Shown here in pieces: positions 1 through 12,361 of a stretch of 64,000 nucleotides of DNA (its first letter is position 1; each line of letters starts with the position of its first letter). Position numbers and translations under genes: made by a program. The notes beneath the pieces were generated by a model. That model was not told the DNA's origin. It saw nothing but the letters and a program-made list of their open reading frames with translations, and searched no databases. The stretch lies in NCBI GenBank assembly GCA_037176725.1, contig JAZBRS010000050.1, forward strand, positions 11,736,001 to 11,800,000, given 5' to 3'. The DNA is from Posidonia oceanica (taxonomy: Eukaryota > Streptophyta > Magnoliopsida > Alismatales > Posidoniaceae).

Positions 1-3000
1 CGGTAACAAAACGTGAAGCAGGATAGCGATTTGTCAACCCAGATGCAAGTCGGTAACAAAGCGTGAAGCAAGATAGCGATTTGCCAACCGAGACGCAAGT
101 CGGTAACAAAACATGAAGCAGGATAGCGATTTGTCAACCCAGATGCAAGTGGGTAACAAAGCGTGAAGCAAGATAGTGATTTGTCAATCGAGACGCTACT
201 CGGTAACAAAATGTGCTGCTGGAAGGCGATTTGTCAACCGAGACGCAAGTCGGTAACAAAACACAAAGCAGGAAGGCGATTTGACAACCGAGATGCAAGT
301 CGGTAACAAACCGTGAAGTAGGAAGGTGATTTGTCAACCGAGACGCAAGTCAGTAACAAAACGCGAAGTAGGAAGGTGATTTGTCAACCTCGATGCAAGT
401 CAATAACAAAACGTGAAGCAGGAAGGCGATTTGTCAACCGAGATGCAAGTCAGTAACAAAACGTGAAGTAGGAGAACGATTTGTCAACCGAGACGCAAGT
501 CTGTTAGAAAATGCGAAGCCGGATAGCGATTTTCAACCGAGGCGCAAGTTGGCCATAAAACGCGATGCCGGATAGCGATTTGTCAATTGAGACGCTTGTT
601 GGTCACGAAACGTGATGCAGGATAGCGATTTGTCAACCGAGACGCTAGTCGGTAACAAAACGTGATGCAGGATAGCAATTTGTCAACCGAGACGCAAGTC
701 GGTAACAAAACGCGAAGCAGGATAGCGATTTGTCAACCAAAAGCAAGTCGGTAACAAAACGCGAAGCTAGATTGCGATTTGCCAACCGAGATGCAAGTCA
801 GTAACAAAACGTGAAGCAGGATAGCGATTTGTCAACCCAGATGCAAGTCGGTAACAAAGCGTGAAGCAAGATAGCGATTTGTCAACCGAGACGCTACTCG
901 GTAACAAAACGTGCTGCTGGAAGGCGATTTGTCAACCGAGACGCAAGTCGGTAACAAAACACAAAGCAGGAAGGCGATTTGACAATCGAGATGCAAGTCG
1001 GTAACAAACCGTGAAGTAGGAAGGCGATTTGTCAACCGAGACGCAAGTCAGTAACAAAACGCGAAGTAGGAAGGTGATTTGTCAACCGAGATGCAAGTCA
1101 ATAACAAAACGTGAAGCAGGAAGGCGATTTGTCAATCGAGACGCAAGTCAGTAACAAAACGTGAAGCAGGATAGTGGTTTGTCAATCGAGACGCAAGTCG
1201 GTAACAAAACACGAAGCCGGTTAGCGATTTGTCAACCGAGACGCAAGACGGTAACAAAACCCAAAGAAGGAAGGCGATTTGTCAACCGAGAAGCAAGTCG
1301 GTAACAAAACGTGAAGCAGGATAGCGATTTTGTCAATCGAGACACAAGTCAGTAACAAAACGCGAAGTAGGAAGGCGATTTGTCAAACCGGGACGCAAGT
1401 CAGTAACTAAACATGAAGCTGGAAGGTGATTTGTCAATCAAGACGCAAGTCGGTATCAAAACTCGAAGCAGGATAGCTATTTCTCAACCGAGACCCAAGT
1501 CTGTAACAAAACACGAAGCAGGATAGCGATTAGTCAACCGAGATGCAAGTCGGTAACAAAACGCGAAGTAGGATAGCAATTTGTCAACCGAGACGCAAGT
1601 CGGTAACAATACGCGAAGCAGGATTGCGATTTGTCAACCGTGACGCATGTCGGTAACAAAACGCCAAGCAGGAAGGCGATTTGTCAACCGACACGCAAGT
1701 TAGTAACGAAACGCATAGCAAGATGGCGATTTGTCAACCAAGACACAAGTCGGTAACAAAACGCGTAGCAGGATGGCGATTTGTCAACTGAGAAGCATGT
1801 CGGTAACAAAACGCGATGCAGGATCGCGATTTGTCAATCATGAAGCAAGTCGGTAACAAAACGCGAAGCAGGATAGCGATTTGTCAACCGAGACGCAAGT
1901 CGGTAACAAAATGCGAAGCAGGATAGCGATTTGTCAATGGAAACGCAAGTCGGTAACAAAACACGAAGTAGGATAGCGATTTGTAAATCGGGACGCAAGT
2001 CGATAACAAAACCCGAAGTAGGATGGCGATTTGTCAATCGAGACACGAGTCAGAAACATAAAGCGAAGCAGGATAGCGATTTTGTCAATCGAGATGCAAG
2101 TCAGTAACGAAATGCAAAGCAGGAAGGCGATTTGTCAAACCCAGACGCAAGTTAGTAACAAAATGCAAAGCTGGAAGGTGATTTGTCAATCGAGACCGAA
2201 GTTGGTAACAAAACGCGAAGCAGGATAGCAATTTCTCAACCAAGATGCAAGCCTGCAACAAAAGGTGAAGCAGGATAGCGATTCGTCAACCGAGATACAA
2301 GTCGGTATCAAATCATGAAGTAGGATAGCAATTTGTCAACCGAGACGCAAGTCGGTAACAATATGCGAAGCAAGATAGCGATTTGTCAACTGTGACGCAA
2401 GTCGGTAACAAAACACGAAGCAGGAAGGCGATTTGTGAACTGACACGCAAGTCAGTAACAAAAGGCGATGCAAGATGGCAATTTGTCAACCAAGAAACAA
2501 GTCGGTAACAAATTGCGAAGCAGGAAGGCGATTTGACAACCGAGACGCATGTCGGTGGCAAAACGCGATGCAAGATAGCGATTTGTCAACCACGACGCAA
2601 GTCGGTAACTAAACGTGAAGCAGGATAGCGATTTGTCAACCGAGACGCAAGTCGGTAACGAAACGCGAAGCACAACAGCGATTTGTCAACCGAGACGCAA
2701 GTCTGTAACAAAATGTGAAGTAGGAAGGCGATTTGTCCCCGAAACGCATGTCAGTAACAAAACACGAAGCAAGAATGTCAATCGGGATGCAAGTCAGTAT
2801 CAAAATGCGAAGTAGGAAGGCGATTTGACAAACCCAGACGCAAGTCATTAACAAAACGCGAAGCTGGAAGTCGATTTGTCAATCGAGACCGAAGTCGGTA
2901 ACAAAACGTAAAGCAGGATAGCAATTTCTCAACCGAGACCCAAGTCTGTAACAAAACGCGAAGCAGGATAGCGATTTGTCAACCGAGATGCAAGTCGGCA

Positions 3001-4853
3001 ACAAAACGCGAAGTATGATAGCAATTTCTCAACCGAGATGCAACTCGGCAACAATACGCGAAGCGGGATAGCGATTTATCAACCGTGACGCAAGTCAGTA
3101 ACAAAACACGAAGCAGGAAGGCGATTTGTCAACCGACATGCAAGTCAGTAACGAAACGTGATGCAAGATGGCGATTTGTCAACCAAGACGCAAGTCGGTA
3201 ACAAAACGTGAAGATGGAAGGCGATTAGTCAAACGAGACGCTTGTCGGTAACTAAACGCGATGCAGGATAGCGATTTGTCAACCATGACGCAAGTCAGTA
3301 ACAAAATGCGAAGCAGGATAGCGATTTGTCAACCGAGATGCATGTCGGTAACAAAACACGAAGCACAATAGCGATTTGTCAACCGAGACGCAAGTCCGTG
3401 ACAAAATGCGAAGCTGGAAGGAGATTTGTCAACTGAGATGCAAGTCAATAACAAAATGCGAAGCAGGAAGGCGATTAGTCAATCGAGATGCAAGTCGGTA
3501 ACAAAACGCGAAGTAGGATTGCGATTTGTCAACCAAGATGCATGTCGGTAACAAAACGCGAAGCAGCATAGCAATTTGTCAACAGAGATGCTAGTTGGTT
3601 ACAAATCGCGAAGCAGGATAGCGATTTGTCAACCGAGAAGCAAGTTGGTAACAAAACGTGAAGTAGGATAGCGATTTCTCAACCGAGACGCAAGTCGGTA
3701 ACAAAACGTGAAGCAGGATAGCAATTTGTCAACCGAGATGCAAGTCGGTAACAAAACGCGAAGTAGGATAGCAATTTGTCAACCGAGACGCAACTTGGCA
3801 ACAATACGTGAAGCAGGATAGCGATTTATCAGCCGTGACGCAAGTCAGAAACAAAATGCGAAGCAGGTAGGCGATTTGTCAACCGACACGCAAGTCAGTA
3901 ACAAAACGCGATGCAAGATGGCGATTTGTCAACCATGATGCAAGTCGGTAACAAAACGCGAAGTAGGAATGCGATTTGTCAACCGAGACGCTTGTCGGTA
4001 ACTAAACGCGAAGCTGGATAGCAATTTGTCAACCATGACGCAAGTCAGTAAGAAAATGCGAAGTAGGATAGCGATTTGTCAATCGAGATGCATGTCGGTA
4101 ACTAAACGCGAAGCACAATTGCGATTTGTCAACCGAGACGCATGTCGGTATCAAAACACAAAGCAGGAAGGTGATTTGTCAACTGAGACGCAAGTCGGTT
4201 ACAAACAGCGAAGCAGGAAGGCGATTTGTCAACCGAGACGCAAGTCAGAAACAAAACGCGATGCTGGAAGGCAATTTGTCAACCGGGACGCAAGTCGGTG
4301 ACAAAACGTGAAGTCGGATAGCGATTTGTCAACCAAGATGCCAGTCGGTAACAAAACGCGAAGTAGGATTGCGATTTTTCAACCATGATGCAAGTTGGTA
4401 ACAAAACGCGAAGCAGCATAGCAATTTGTCAACTGAGATGCTAGTCGGTTACAAATCGCGAAGCAGGATAGCGATTTGTCAACCGAGAAGCAAGTCGGTA
4501 ACAAAACGTGAAGTAGGATAGCGATTTCTCAACCGAGACGCAAGTCGGTAACAAAACGTGAAGCAGGATAGGCGATTTGTCAATCGAGATGCAAGTCGGT
4601 AACAAAACGCGAAGCACAATAGCATTTTGTCAACCGAGAAGCATGTCGGTATCAAAACACAACGCAGGAAGGCGATTTGTCAACTGAGACGCAAGTCGGT
4701 TACAAACCGCGAAGCTGGAAGGCGATTTGTCAATCGGGATGCAAGTCTGTAACAAAACGCGAAGTAGGAAGGAGATTTGTCAACTGAGATGCAAGTCAGT
4801 AACAAAATGCAAAGCAGGATGGCGATTTGTCTACCGAGACGCAAGTAGGTAAC
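1..4853. repeat. 50-bp satellite array, left block
   Basis: About 97 head-to-tail copies of a 50-bp monomer. The monomer contains GGATAGCGATTTGTCAACCG followed by AGACGCAAGTCGGTAACAAA and a short ACGCGAAGCA segment. Copies differ by scattered substitutions and occasional 1-2 bp indels. Recognisable variants, such as 'gcacaat' in place of 'gcaggat' and 'caactcggcaacaat', recur in the same order, so there is higher-order structure. The array runs off the left edge and ends abruptly at the first base of element E1. Because 50 is not a multiple of 3, the short open frames on both strands are by-products of periodicity. No function is evident; centromeric, pericentromeric or subtelomeric location cannot be told from sequence. 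Confidence 0.97.
4849..4853. other. Target-site duplication of E1, left copy
   Basis: GTAAC directly precedes the TGTAGCG terminus of E1 and is repeated at 33043-33047 just after the other terminus. A 5-bp duplication is the usual integrase signature of LTR retrotransposons. The bases belong to the satellite monomer (cgGTAACaaa). Confidence 0.95.
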
Positions 4854-5489
4854 TGTAGCGATCCCGATCGGAACCAGGCTTGCTATTATCCAGCGGCGAT
4901 TGGGATCCGAGGAAGAGGCTCAACTCGAAAACACTTAAAATCGAGGAGAGAAAAAAAAAAGGAAAAGAAAGATAAGACAAATCAGAGTCGCCACCATGTC
5001 TATTAACGGGAGACAAGGAAAATCGGGGAAATGCGTGAATTAACACACAAAACCGAGCAAGAAAATGCGAAGCAAAGCAACGCAAAGGAAAACAAATGCA
5101 AACAAATGCAAATGAGATGACTCTAGCCTAGGATAAGGGCAGTATGGTCATTACGGGCCAAAAGACAGGGTAAGGACTCCTGTTACGTGCGGGGAAGGTG
5201 TTAGGCACCCCCGACACGCCCGAAAATCGATCTTTCTAGGCTTACGCTCGCATACGCAGGGAAATGCAGGGTTGAATGCCTATGTGCCTATAAATGCCTG
5301 AATGAATGCTCAAGGTGTGCTCTAAGTGGGAAGAAACATAGCAGGGAAGTAAACGTGCTTTCTAAATGCTCAGCTACGCTGTCCGTGTTCCGAATTAGGC
5401 GAAACCTAGCTCGTGAGAACTCCAAACAGTAAGCATCACAGCCCTATATGCAAATGCAGGCGAAAAAGCGAAACAGCGAGGAAACCATG

Positions 5490-5800
5490 CAATGTAATCG
5501 ACATGCAAGGGAAAACGGCGCAAAACACGCAAAACGAGACGAGAAATGAGCAACACACGCAAAACGATGCAAAAGAGCGAAAGCGGCGCGCAAAACAAAG
5601 GAGAAAGCAAGACAGCACGTGAAACGAGACAAGAGAACAGGAAACCACGCAAAACGAGACGAGAAAACAGAATGGCACGCAAAATGGAGCGAAAGAATGA
5701 AACCGGCACGCAAAACAAGCGAGAAAGCGAGACAACACGCAGAATAAGGCAAGAAAACAGATGGGCACGCAAAACGGTGCAAAAAAAACGACGAAGCAAA
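5490..5800 (-). repeat. 30-bp minisatellite inside E1 3' LTR
   Basis: About ten imperfect 30-bp units built around CGTTTTGCGTGCC and TCTGTTTTCTCGTCT in element sense. Because 30 is a multiple of 3, one frame stays open across the block (minus, 5395-5964, 189 codons), giving a Leu/Phe/Arg-rich repetitive peptide. The matching block exists in the other LTR copies, at about 27850-28160 and 43850-44160. I regard it as non-coding repeat unless translation is shown. Confidence 0.75.
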
Positions 5801-8800
5801 ACCTTGGAAAAAAGCCATGCGAATGCAAGAATGCAGAAAAAGATTAGGAGAGGCCAAAGGGGAGGCGAAACAACGTGTGTGTAAGAACAGACGTTGTTTA
5901 GGACCACTCGGAATAGGTGTGAAGACCTATCGAGGGGAGAGCGTGCAAATGGAGGGATTACCACTTCTTAGCGACTGTTTCCCGCTAAACCATTCCACGA
6001 TGTGTCTCGCATGCTGCCCAAAGCTCGTGATGCGTTCGGATCGTGGAAAATGGGGAAGAACGTCACATTAAGTGGTAAATCCAAGGAAAACTCAACACAA
6101 AACACACAGGAATACGCGAAACGAGGATTTGAAGGTAGAAGTAGAAAGGGGAGGCCCTATTCTACATGCTCAAGGAGACAGAAAGCGAAAACAAGAAAAA
6201 ACTGTGCAAATGGCATGCAAATGCAATGCAGGGGTTCAAGAGGACATACCTGGGAATCCGGGAACCTGATCTGAAATCCGTCTGGTCCATGCTGAAGAGC
6301 GCTTCGCTGCGGTCGCCTGGGCGGCTTACTTGAGAAGATCCGACGGCCGGATTGGAAGATATCGCAGCTTCAAGGCAGAAGGGGCCAGAACAGGGGAGAA
6401 GAATAGATCTAGGTGTTCGGGGGGTCCTAGGGATGTGCAAAAGGTTCTCCCAAGTGAAAGGGAGCTAAAAGTGCTTAGTGCGTGCAAGGAGATGCTAAAA
6501 TGCAAGACTAGATGAGTGCAGGATGCATGCAAAAGCAAGAAAGAGCAATGATAGGAAAATGGGAAAAGCCAGGAGTTCAGAAAGCATTTTGGAAAAGAAA
6601 AGGGGCTAAAAATGCAAATTCTCTAGAAAACAGGGGTCCACAGGAAAGGTTTTTGAAAACAGGGGAAGACAGAAGTCTATTTGGCAAAAGACTGGGCTCA
6701 GAAAGTTGTTTTGAAAAGAAGGTACGCTTTAAAAGAGGTTTTGAAACCAAAAGAAGTCAGAGTGCAATTTTGAAAAAAAACTGGGGTCTAAAGTGCAAAT
6801 TTTCCAGAAAACGGGGTTCTGGGGAGTCTGGGGGTACTAGTGGGAGGTCTGCATGAAATTTGGTAAGCATAGGAGTTAAGATGCAACCTAGGGGCAAAAT
6901 GGTCTTTTCACATGATTTTTTAAAACATGTAAGGACCTATGTGTAATTTTGAAATCATGCAAGGACTAAAAATGCAATTTTATATGGAAAACATGCTCTG
7001 AAAATTAAATAACAGGACCACAGTGCAATTTTTGGAAAATACAGGGTCAAAAATGCAATATAATAAGCTAAAATGCATGCAGCACAGTTACTGTCCATTT
7101 AAAATGGACCTAACTGCAAAAATGCAAAATCAGAAGGGCAAAAGTGCAATGCATCAACCAAAAATTAAAATTAAAACCTAAGTTGCTACAGTGTGTGGAT
7201 CTACATGCAAAAACAGTAAAGTGCAAGGACTTGGAATGCAATGCAGTATGGTAAAATGCAAGTAAATAAATGAACTGATTAAGTGCAGGACCTAAGTGCA
7301 AAAATTGAAAACAGGAGGACTAAACTACAAAATAATAAAACAGCACAGCACAGTAAATGGACCCACTTGCAAATACTGAAAACCATAAACAAATTATGCG
7401 ATTTAGCAAAGTATTTAATTAAAAACCAAGCAGAATAAATGAAATAAGGACTGGAATGTAAAAAAGAAAAAACTTAGGACAGATATGCAATATTTACTTA
7501 AAAACTTTAGCCAGACTAAAATAAAAGCACAGTAACTGGTCGACGGCGACGAGTACTGTAGCAGAGCGCCGGCAGTACTCGTCACCACCGACAGGGGAGG
7601 CTGAGGATGCGCGGGAGGGCGGAGAACAACGTCGGCGATCGTCCGGAGCTCTGGGAACGGTCTGGAGCTCGCTCTGCTGGCCGGAGTGTCCGGAGGAATA
7701 GCAGCCGGCGCCGGAGAAGGAGGCCTGTCCGGCGAGCTGTTGTGGCGTCCAGGAGGCTCGGAGCTTGGTTCTGACTGGCGGAGAAGCAGCAGGAGGAGGA
7801 GAGAGAGAGGGGGAAGCGAGTGGTACCTGTGATTGTGTCCGGAAGGCGCTCCCGACCTCGGCAGTGTCGGAGGTGGTCGGAGCTCGTCGTCCGGTTGCTG
7901 CAGAGGATGCGGGTGGCTCGCGGTGGTCCGGACGTCCTCAGGAGGTGCTTCTGGTGCTTTCTGAACGATCGGACGCGAGCTTCGGAGCTCGGGTGAAGAG
8001 TTGGCTTTTTTGGGTTGTCAGATTGCCGCCGGAGGCGGGGGGAGAGTGTTGCTGCTCGTCTGGCGGAGCGAAGCCCTCCGGGAGGTTGCTGGAGGTGCGG
8101 GGAGTGGATTTGGATGACTGGCTTAGGTTTCTGGAAGGTGTGGAGGGGGATTGAGGATTGGGTCGATTTCAGGTCCGAAGCTGGGATAGGTGTTTGTAGT
8201 GTTGTTTGCAGTCGGTGGGGGATGGCTGGGCTTGAGGCCTGGTGCTCTGGAAAGGTGGGATGCAGGTGAATCTCTGGGTGGAGTTTGAAAGGAAGCAGTG
8301 AGTTGTGGTGGAGGGAATTGTGAATGGAGTTAGTTTTGGGTTTCAGTTGGGATTGCAGGTGGTCTGAGGGTGTTCTGTGTGGTGGAATGGCCGTAGAAAG
8401 GTGAAGGAAGATGGCCGGTTGTTGGGTGAGATTGGGGGGACAACTGGGAGAAGGATGGGGGCTTGAAGTGGGCTTGGTTTGCTGGGAAAGAAAGAGAAAG
8501 TTTTGCTGAAGATTTCAGAGAAGAAAAGAGAAGAATTGGGTGTGGGGATCGGTCTGAAATGGAGGCTTCTCTCCGGGACGTCAAGGAATCCCTCAGGCAC
8601 TCTCTTCTGCCCTTTTTTCTCTCTGGAATTGGAAGGGTGAAGAAGGGAAGGAGGAGGGTCGTTTCAGGTGGAGGGAATGTGCTGGAATTGCTCTCTGGTT
8701 TTTCTCTCCACTCTCTGGTTTGCTGGGTCTCTCGTTGCTTGCTTGCTCACTGATGGTTGCTGATCCCGTTGAAGGAATGATCGGGAGGCTTTTTATCCGG

Positions 8801-9106
8801 AGCTGCCGCTGCTGAGCGCGAGTTGGGAATTCAAACTCGGCCGGCGATTACTGCAGCGGAGGGGACGGGGCGACCGGCTCCGGATTCGGTGCTGAGATGA
8901 GGAGACGGCGGGCTGCTGTAGACGATCTGATGGAAGGTTGAATTTCGAATGGAGGAGGGAATTCTGTAGCCGGCCGCTCGCGGGAAGAGATGCAGAAGAA
9001 GTTTGCAGAAGGAGAAGGAGGAGGAGGAGAGGAAGGCGGGCCGGACTGCTGCGGGCCGAGAAAAAAAAAAAAAAAGGAAAAAAAGAAGAAACGGGCTGGA
9101 TTGAGC

Positions 9107-9170
9107 CCAATAAAGAAAGAAAGAAAGAAAGCAAGAAAGAAGGAAGGAAGAAAGAGAGGGTAGAGTGGGG
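9107..9170 (-). repeat. AAAG/AAGG microsatellite in E1 3' LTR
   Basis: Runs of AAAG and GAAG units follow a poly-A stretch. A CTTT run occupies the same place in E2's LTRs (around 40300-40336 and 62725-62762). Confidence 0.7.
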
Positions 9171-10685
9171 AAATAAAATAGGTAAAAATAAACTAAAAAT
9201 AAGTAAAAATATTAGAAGAGTTGCGCTGTGGATTAGGATTTTAATTAAGATTTTTTTAATGGTTGTTTTGAGTTGATTAATGTGTTTCGGGCTTGATTAG
9301 GGTTTTAGGGTTTTGGTTTTGGTTTTAATTAGCTTTCTCTTGATTAAATGTTTGTTAAACCTCTTTTAAATTATTTTGAAAATTGTGTTTCCCTTGTTGG
9401 ACATTTAAAATATTGATTAGGGTTTTTTAGGATTTATTTCGTATTAATTTAGGGTTGGTTTTAGATTTTAAGTTGTAGTCTCCTTAGGTTTTTTCTTTCT
9501 TAAATCTTTTAAGTTGTGTTTTAATTTTTATTTGCTGATTTTTCTTGAAGTTTTTAGTTGGGTTTTTCTGGTTTTGATAGAGTGTCTTCAAGTCTTTTCA
9601 GATGTGTTTTTCTTTTCTTTTTAATTAAGTTCTTAACTTGTTTTTCTTATGTTTATTAGGTTTGGTCTTTTGCCTTCTTTAATCACTTGTTTTAGTGTTT
9701 GATTTTTTTTAATTCTCCTTTTTGGGTTTGTTTTTTAATTCCTTTAGTGGGGTTTTTACCTTTGGTGGGTTTTGATTTTATTTTAGCTTTTTTTCCAGAT
9801 TTTTCAGTGTTTTCTTTTGATTTGTTTTGCATTTTTTTAGTTTGCATGTTTGGTTTTCTTTTTAGCTTACTTAAGTTAGGTTTAAGTTCTTAATTGCTTG
9901 TTTAACATTTTTTAATTGTTTTTCTTAGAGTTCTGACTTGTACCTTTTATGTTTTGAGATTTTACAGATTTTTATGGGTTTTTGTGGATTTTTGCAAGAG
10001 AGGGAAAAGCAAAAGAGAAGGAGGAAGGAAAAGGGGGAAAGAGGGAAATAAGAGGAAAAGAGGTAGGTTGGAGGAAAACGATTTTTTAAAATTCAGAAAA
10101 AGGGTTAAAAATAAAGTAAAAATAGGGATAAGATAGAGGAAGGATAGAAGCACAGAGGGGGCCCACAGCCAGACCAGAAAAGGGATAAGAAAGGGATGAA
10201 AAGAGAGATGATAATCAGGAGAGAGAGAGGAGAGAGAAAATGATAATCCCAGAGAGAGAAAAGGATAATTTGGGTGAAAGAGGGTCTCAATGGTCTTGGA
10301 ATGGGGTGAAAATTGGTGAGTGGGTAGTCTAGGATTTGAAGTCTTGGTTCTGAAGTTTTGGTTTGATTCTAAGGAGGTTTTGGAGGGGTTTGAAGGTGTA
10401 GAAAAAGGATGGTTTCTCCTAAGTTTTCTAGTGTTTTTGGGAATGGGTTAGGTTTGGAAATTCCTAGGTCTTTGGGTAGGTTTGTTGAGTGGATAGTGGT
10501 GGGTTTTCCAATGGATTTTGGTTAGGTTTTGAGGTTGGGAAGGGGGGTAAAGGTTTAGGCCAAGATGGGCTGATTTTGAAGGGTAGGGAGGAGGATTAGG
10601 GCTAGGGTTTGGTTGGGGTTTGATCCAGCAATCACCAAGAGGGCTCCAAGGGTCCAAGCCTGCCAAGATGGGGTGTCAACAGATG

Positions 10686-10694
10686 CCCCTCCCT
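10686..10694 (-). other. E1 polypurine tract
   Basis: In element sense AGGGAGGGG followed by CATC lies immediately before the TGTTGACACC start of the 3' LTR. This is the expected site for plus-strand priming, and it is identical in E2 (61187-61195). It sits within a long imperfect inverted repeat that spans the LTR boundary. Confidence 0.85.
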
Positions 10695-11234
10695 GAGCGA
10701 GGGCGAGCGGAGCGCGGCCGCTGCTCAGGGTTGACAAGACACCCCATCTGACCGGCAGGAGCAGCGGGTTGCTATGGGCGTGAGCTACTTATTCGGCGGA
10801 TGCATCGAAGATCGTAGCCCGTTGCCGCGATGCAAGATGCCAGTGCAGATGGATGCTGTGCTGTGTGTATGCATGCTGATGCAAGTGCAATGCAAGAGTT
10901 AGTATAAAAGTTAGTGCAGCTAGAAGAGAATGCTGGTGCTGTGCAAGTGATACTGAAGTAATATGCAGTGCTAGCTAAAAAAATGCAGAGATGATGCAGG
11001 AAAAATGATAAAAAGGGCGCGATGTGGCGCGAATATCTGGCAGGGAGGCCAGACTTGCGCAACAAAGCAAGGGAAAGCAGGGTGCAGCTGGTCCCCGCCT
11101 GGGGAGCAAGCTAGCAGAGAGAAGAGAAAGGGGCGCGAGGGGAGAGAGGCCAACTCTCCTATCGCAGAAAGGGGGTGCGTGACTTCGTCTTCCTGGGACA
11201 AGGCCACGCCGAAAAGGAGAAAAAAAAAATGATA
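10695..11234 (-). other. E1 distal 3' untranslated spacer
   Basis: Non-repetitive stretch between the hairpin array and the polypurine tract. It contains GTTGACAAGACACCCCATCT (10730-10749), an imperfect inverted copy of the LTR terminus, and a GCGTGA/TCACGC-type short stem near 11170-11220. I see no credible ORF. Confidence 0.6.
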
Positions 11235-12143
11235 AGGTGACGGGCTTATCGTCCGGATAGTTTACGGTCCTATCAACCGGGAGTGACAGTTTACGGTCCT
11301 GTCAACCGGAGCAGTTGTGAGTGATAGTTACTGGATATCAGCCGTATAACATGGTTGTGGGTGATAGTTTAGGAGTATCAGCCTAACGACAGTTTACGGT
11401 CCTGTCAACCGGTGGATAGTTTACAGACCTATCAACTGGAGGATAGTTTACAGACCTATCAACTGGAACCCACAAACCATGAGGGATAGTTATTGGATAT
11501 CAGCCGTATAACGCAATGCCGGATAGTTTACAGTCTATCATCTGGAACGACAGTTTACGGTCCTGTCAACCGGCGGATAGTTTACAGACCTATCAACTGG
11601 AGGATAGTTTACAGTCCTATCAACTGGAAACAGCATTGCGAGGGACAGTTACTGGATGTCAGCCGTATAACATGATTGCGCGTGGTAGTTTACAGTCCTA
11701 CCAACTGGTGGATAGTTTACAGACCTATCAACTGGAGCGACAGTTTACGGTCCTGTCAACCGGCGGATAGTTTACAGACCTATCAATTGGAAACGCGCAA
11801 TGATGAGGGATAGTTACTGGATATCAGCCGTATAATGCAATTGCGGGTGATAGTTTAGGAGTATCAGCCTAACGACAGTTTACGGTCCTGTCAACCGGTG
11901 GATAGTTTACAGACCTATCAACTGGAGGATAGTTTACAGTCCTATCAACTGGAAACCGCAATTGCAAGGGACAGTTACTGGATGTCAGCCGTATAACGTA
12001 ATTGCACGCGGTAGTTTACAGTCCTACCAACTGGAGCGACAGTTTACGGTCCTGTCAACCGGTGGATAGTTTACAGACCTATCAACTGGAAAAGTGCAAT
12101 TACGAGGGACAGTTACTGGATGTCAGCCGTATAACACAACTGC
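11231..12143 (-). other. E1 multi-branch hairpin array in 3' untranslated region
   Basis: An outer pair GCAGTTGTG (11311-11319) / CACAACTGC (12135-12143) encloses five long stems: 11350-11362 with 11468-11481, 11512-11519 with 11633-11640, 11671-11683 with 11793-11805 (one mismatch), 11836-11846 with 11956-11966, and 11997-12007 with 12094-12104. Each stem has a different sequence and encloses three or four small hairpins of type GATAG/CTATC, GACAG/CTGTC or GGTAG/CTACC. Branches are joined by a linker carrying a GAYA/TRTC hairpin and GCCGTATAA (plus strand). Two further hairpins and a GATAAG/CTTATC hairpin lie outside the outer stem at 11231-11310. The same plan occurs in E2. Function unknown. 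Confidence 0.9.
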
Positions 12144-12191
12144 GGGCCGACCATGGATCGACCAGAAGATAGTTTAGGATTATCAGCCTGA

Positions 12192-12361
12192 GATAGTTTC
12201 GGATATCAGCCTAGCACGAGTGATTGATAGATTGATAGTTTCGGATATCAGCCTAGCACGAGTGATTGATAGATTGATAGTTTCGGATATCAGCCTAGCA
12301 CGAGTGATTGATTGATTGATAGTTTCGGATATCAGCCTAGCACGAGTGATTGATTGATTGA
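12192..12361 (-). repeat. 42-bp tandem repeat, E1
   Basis: Four copies start at 12192, 12234, 12276 and 12318. Each contains GATAGTTTCGGATATCAGCC then TAGCACGAGTGATTGAT. Each copy carries the GATA/TATC dyad also used in the neighbouring hairpin array. E2 has about two and a half copies at 59613-59740. Confidence 0.9.

Larger units (their letters stand above)
4854..10681 (-). repeat. E1 3' LTR (5,828 bp)
   Basis: Same length as 27215-33042 and about 99.3% identical by eye. Differences are mostly transitions, with compensating 1-bp indels near 4999 and in the poly-A run near 9060. In element sense it holds an A/C-rich first part with two telomere-like CCCTA units, a long A-rich stretch (about 9180-10150 on plus), a CTTT-type microsatellite near 9115, a GC-rich block (about 7540-8200), a C/T-rich block with many 'TGCATTTTAG' motifs, and a 30-bp minisatellite near the end. 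No credible gene is seen; short open frames are low-complexity translations. Confidence 0.95.

Noticed and set aside
134..4311. Many 60-90 aa open frames on both strands of the satellite blocks
   Set aside because: They are translations of the 50-bp period (150-nt frame cycle), show no start or codon logic, and differ between copies.
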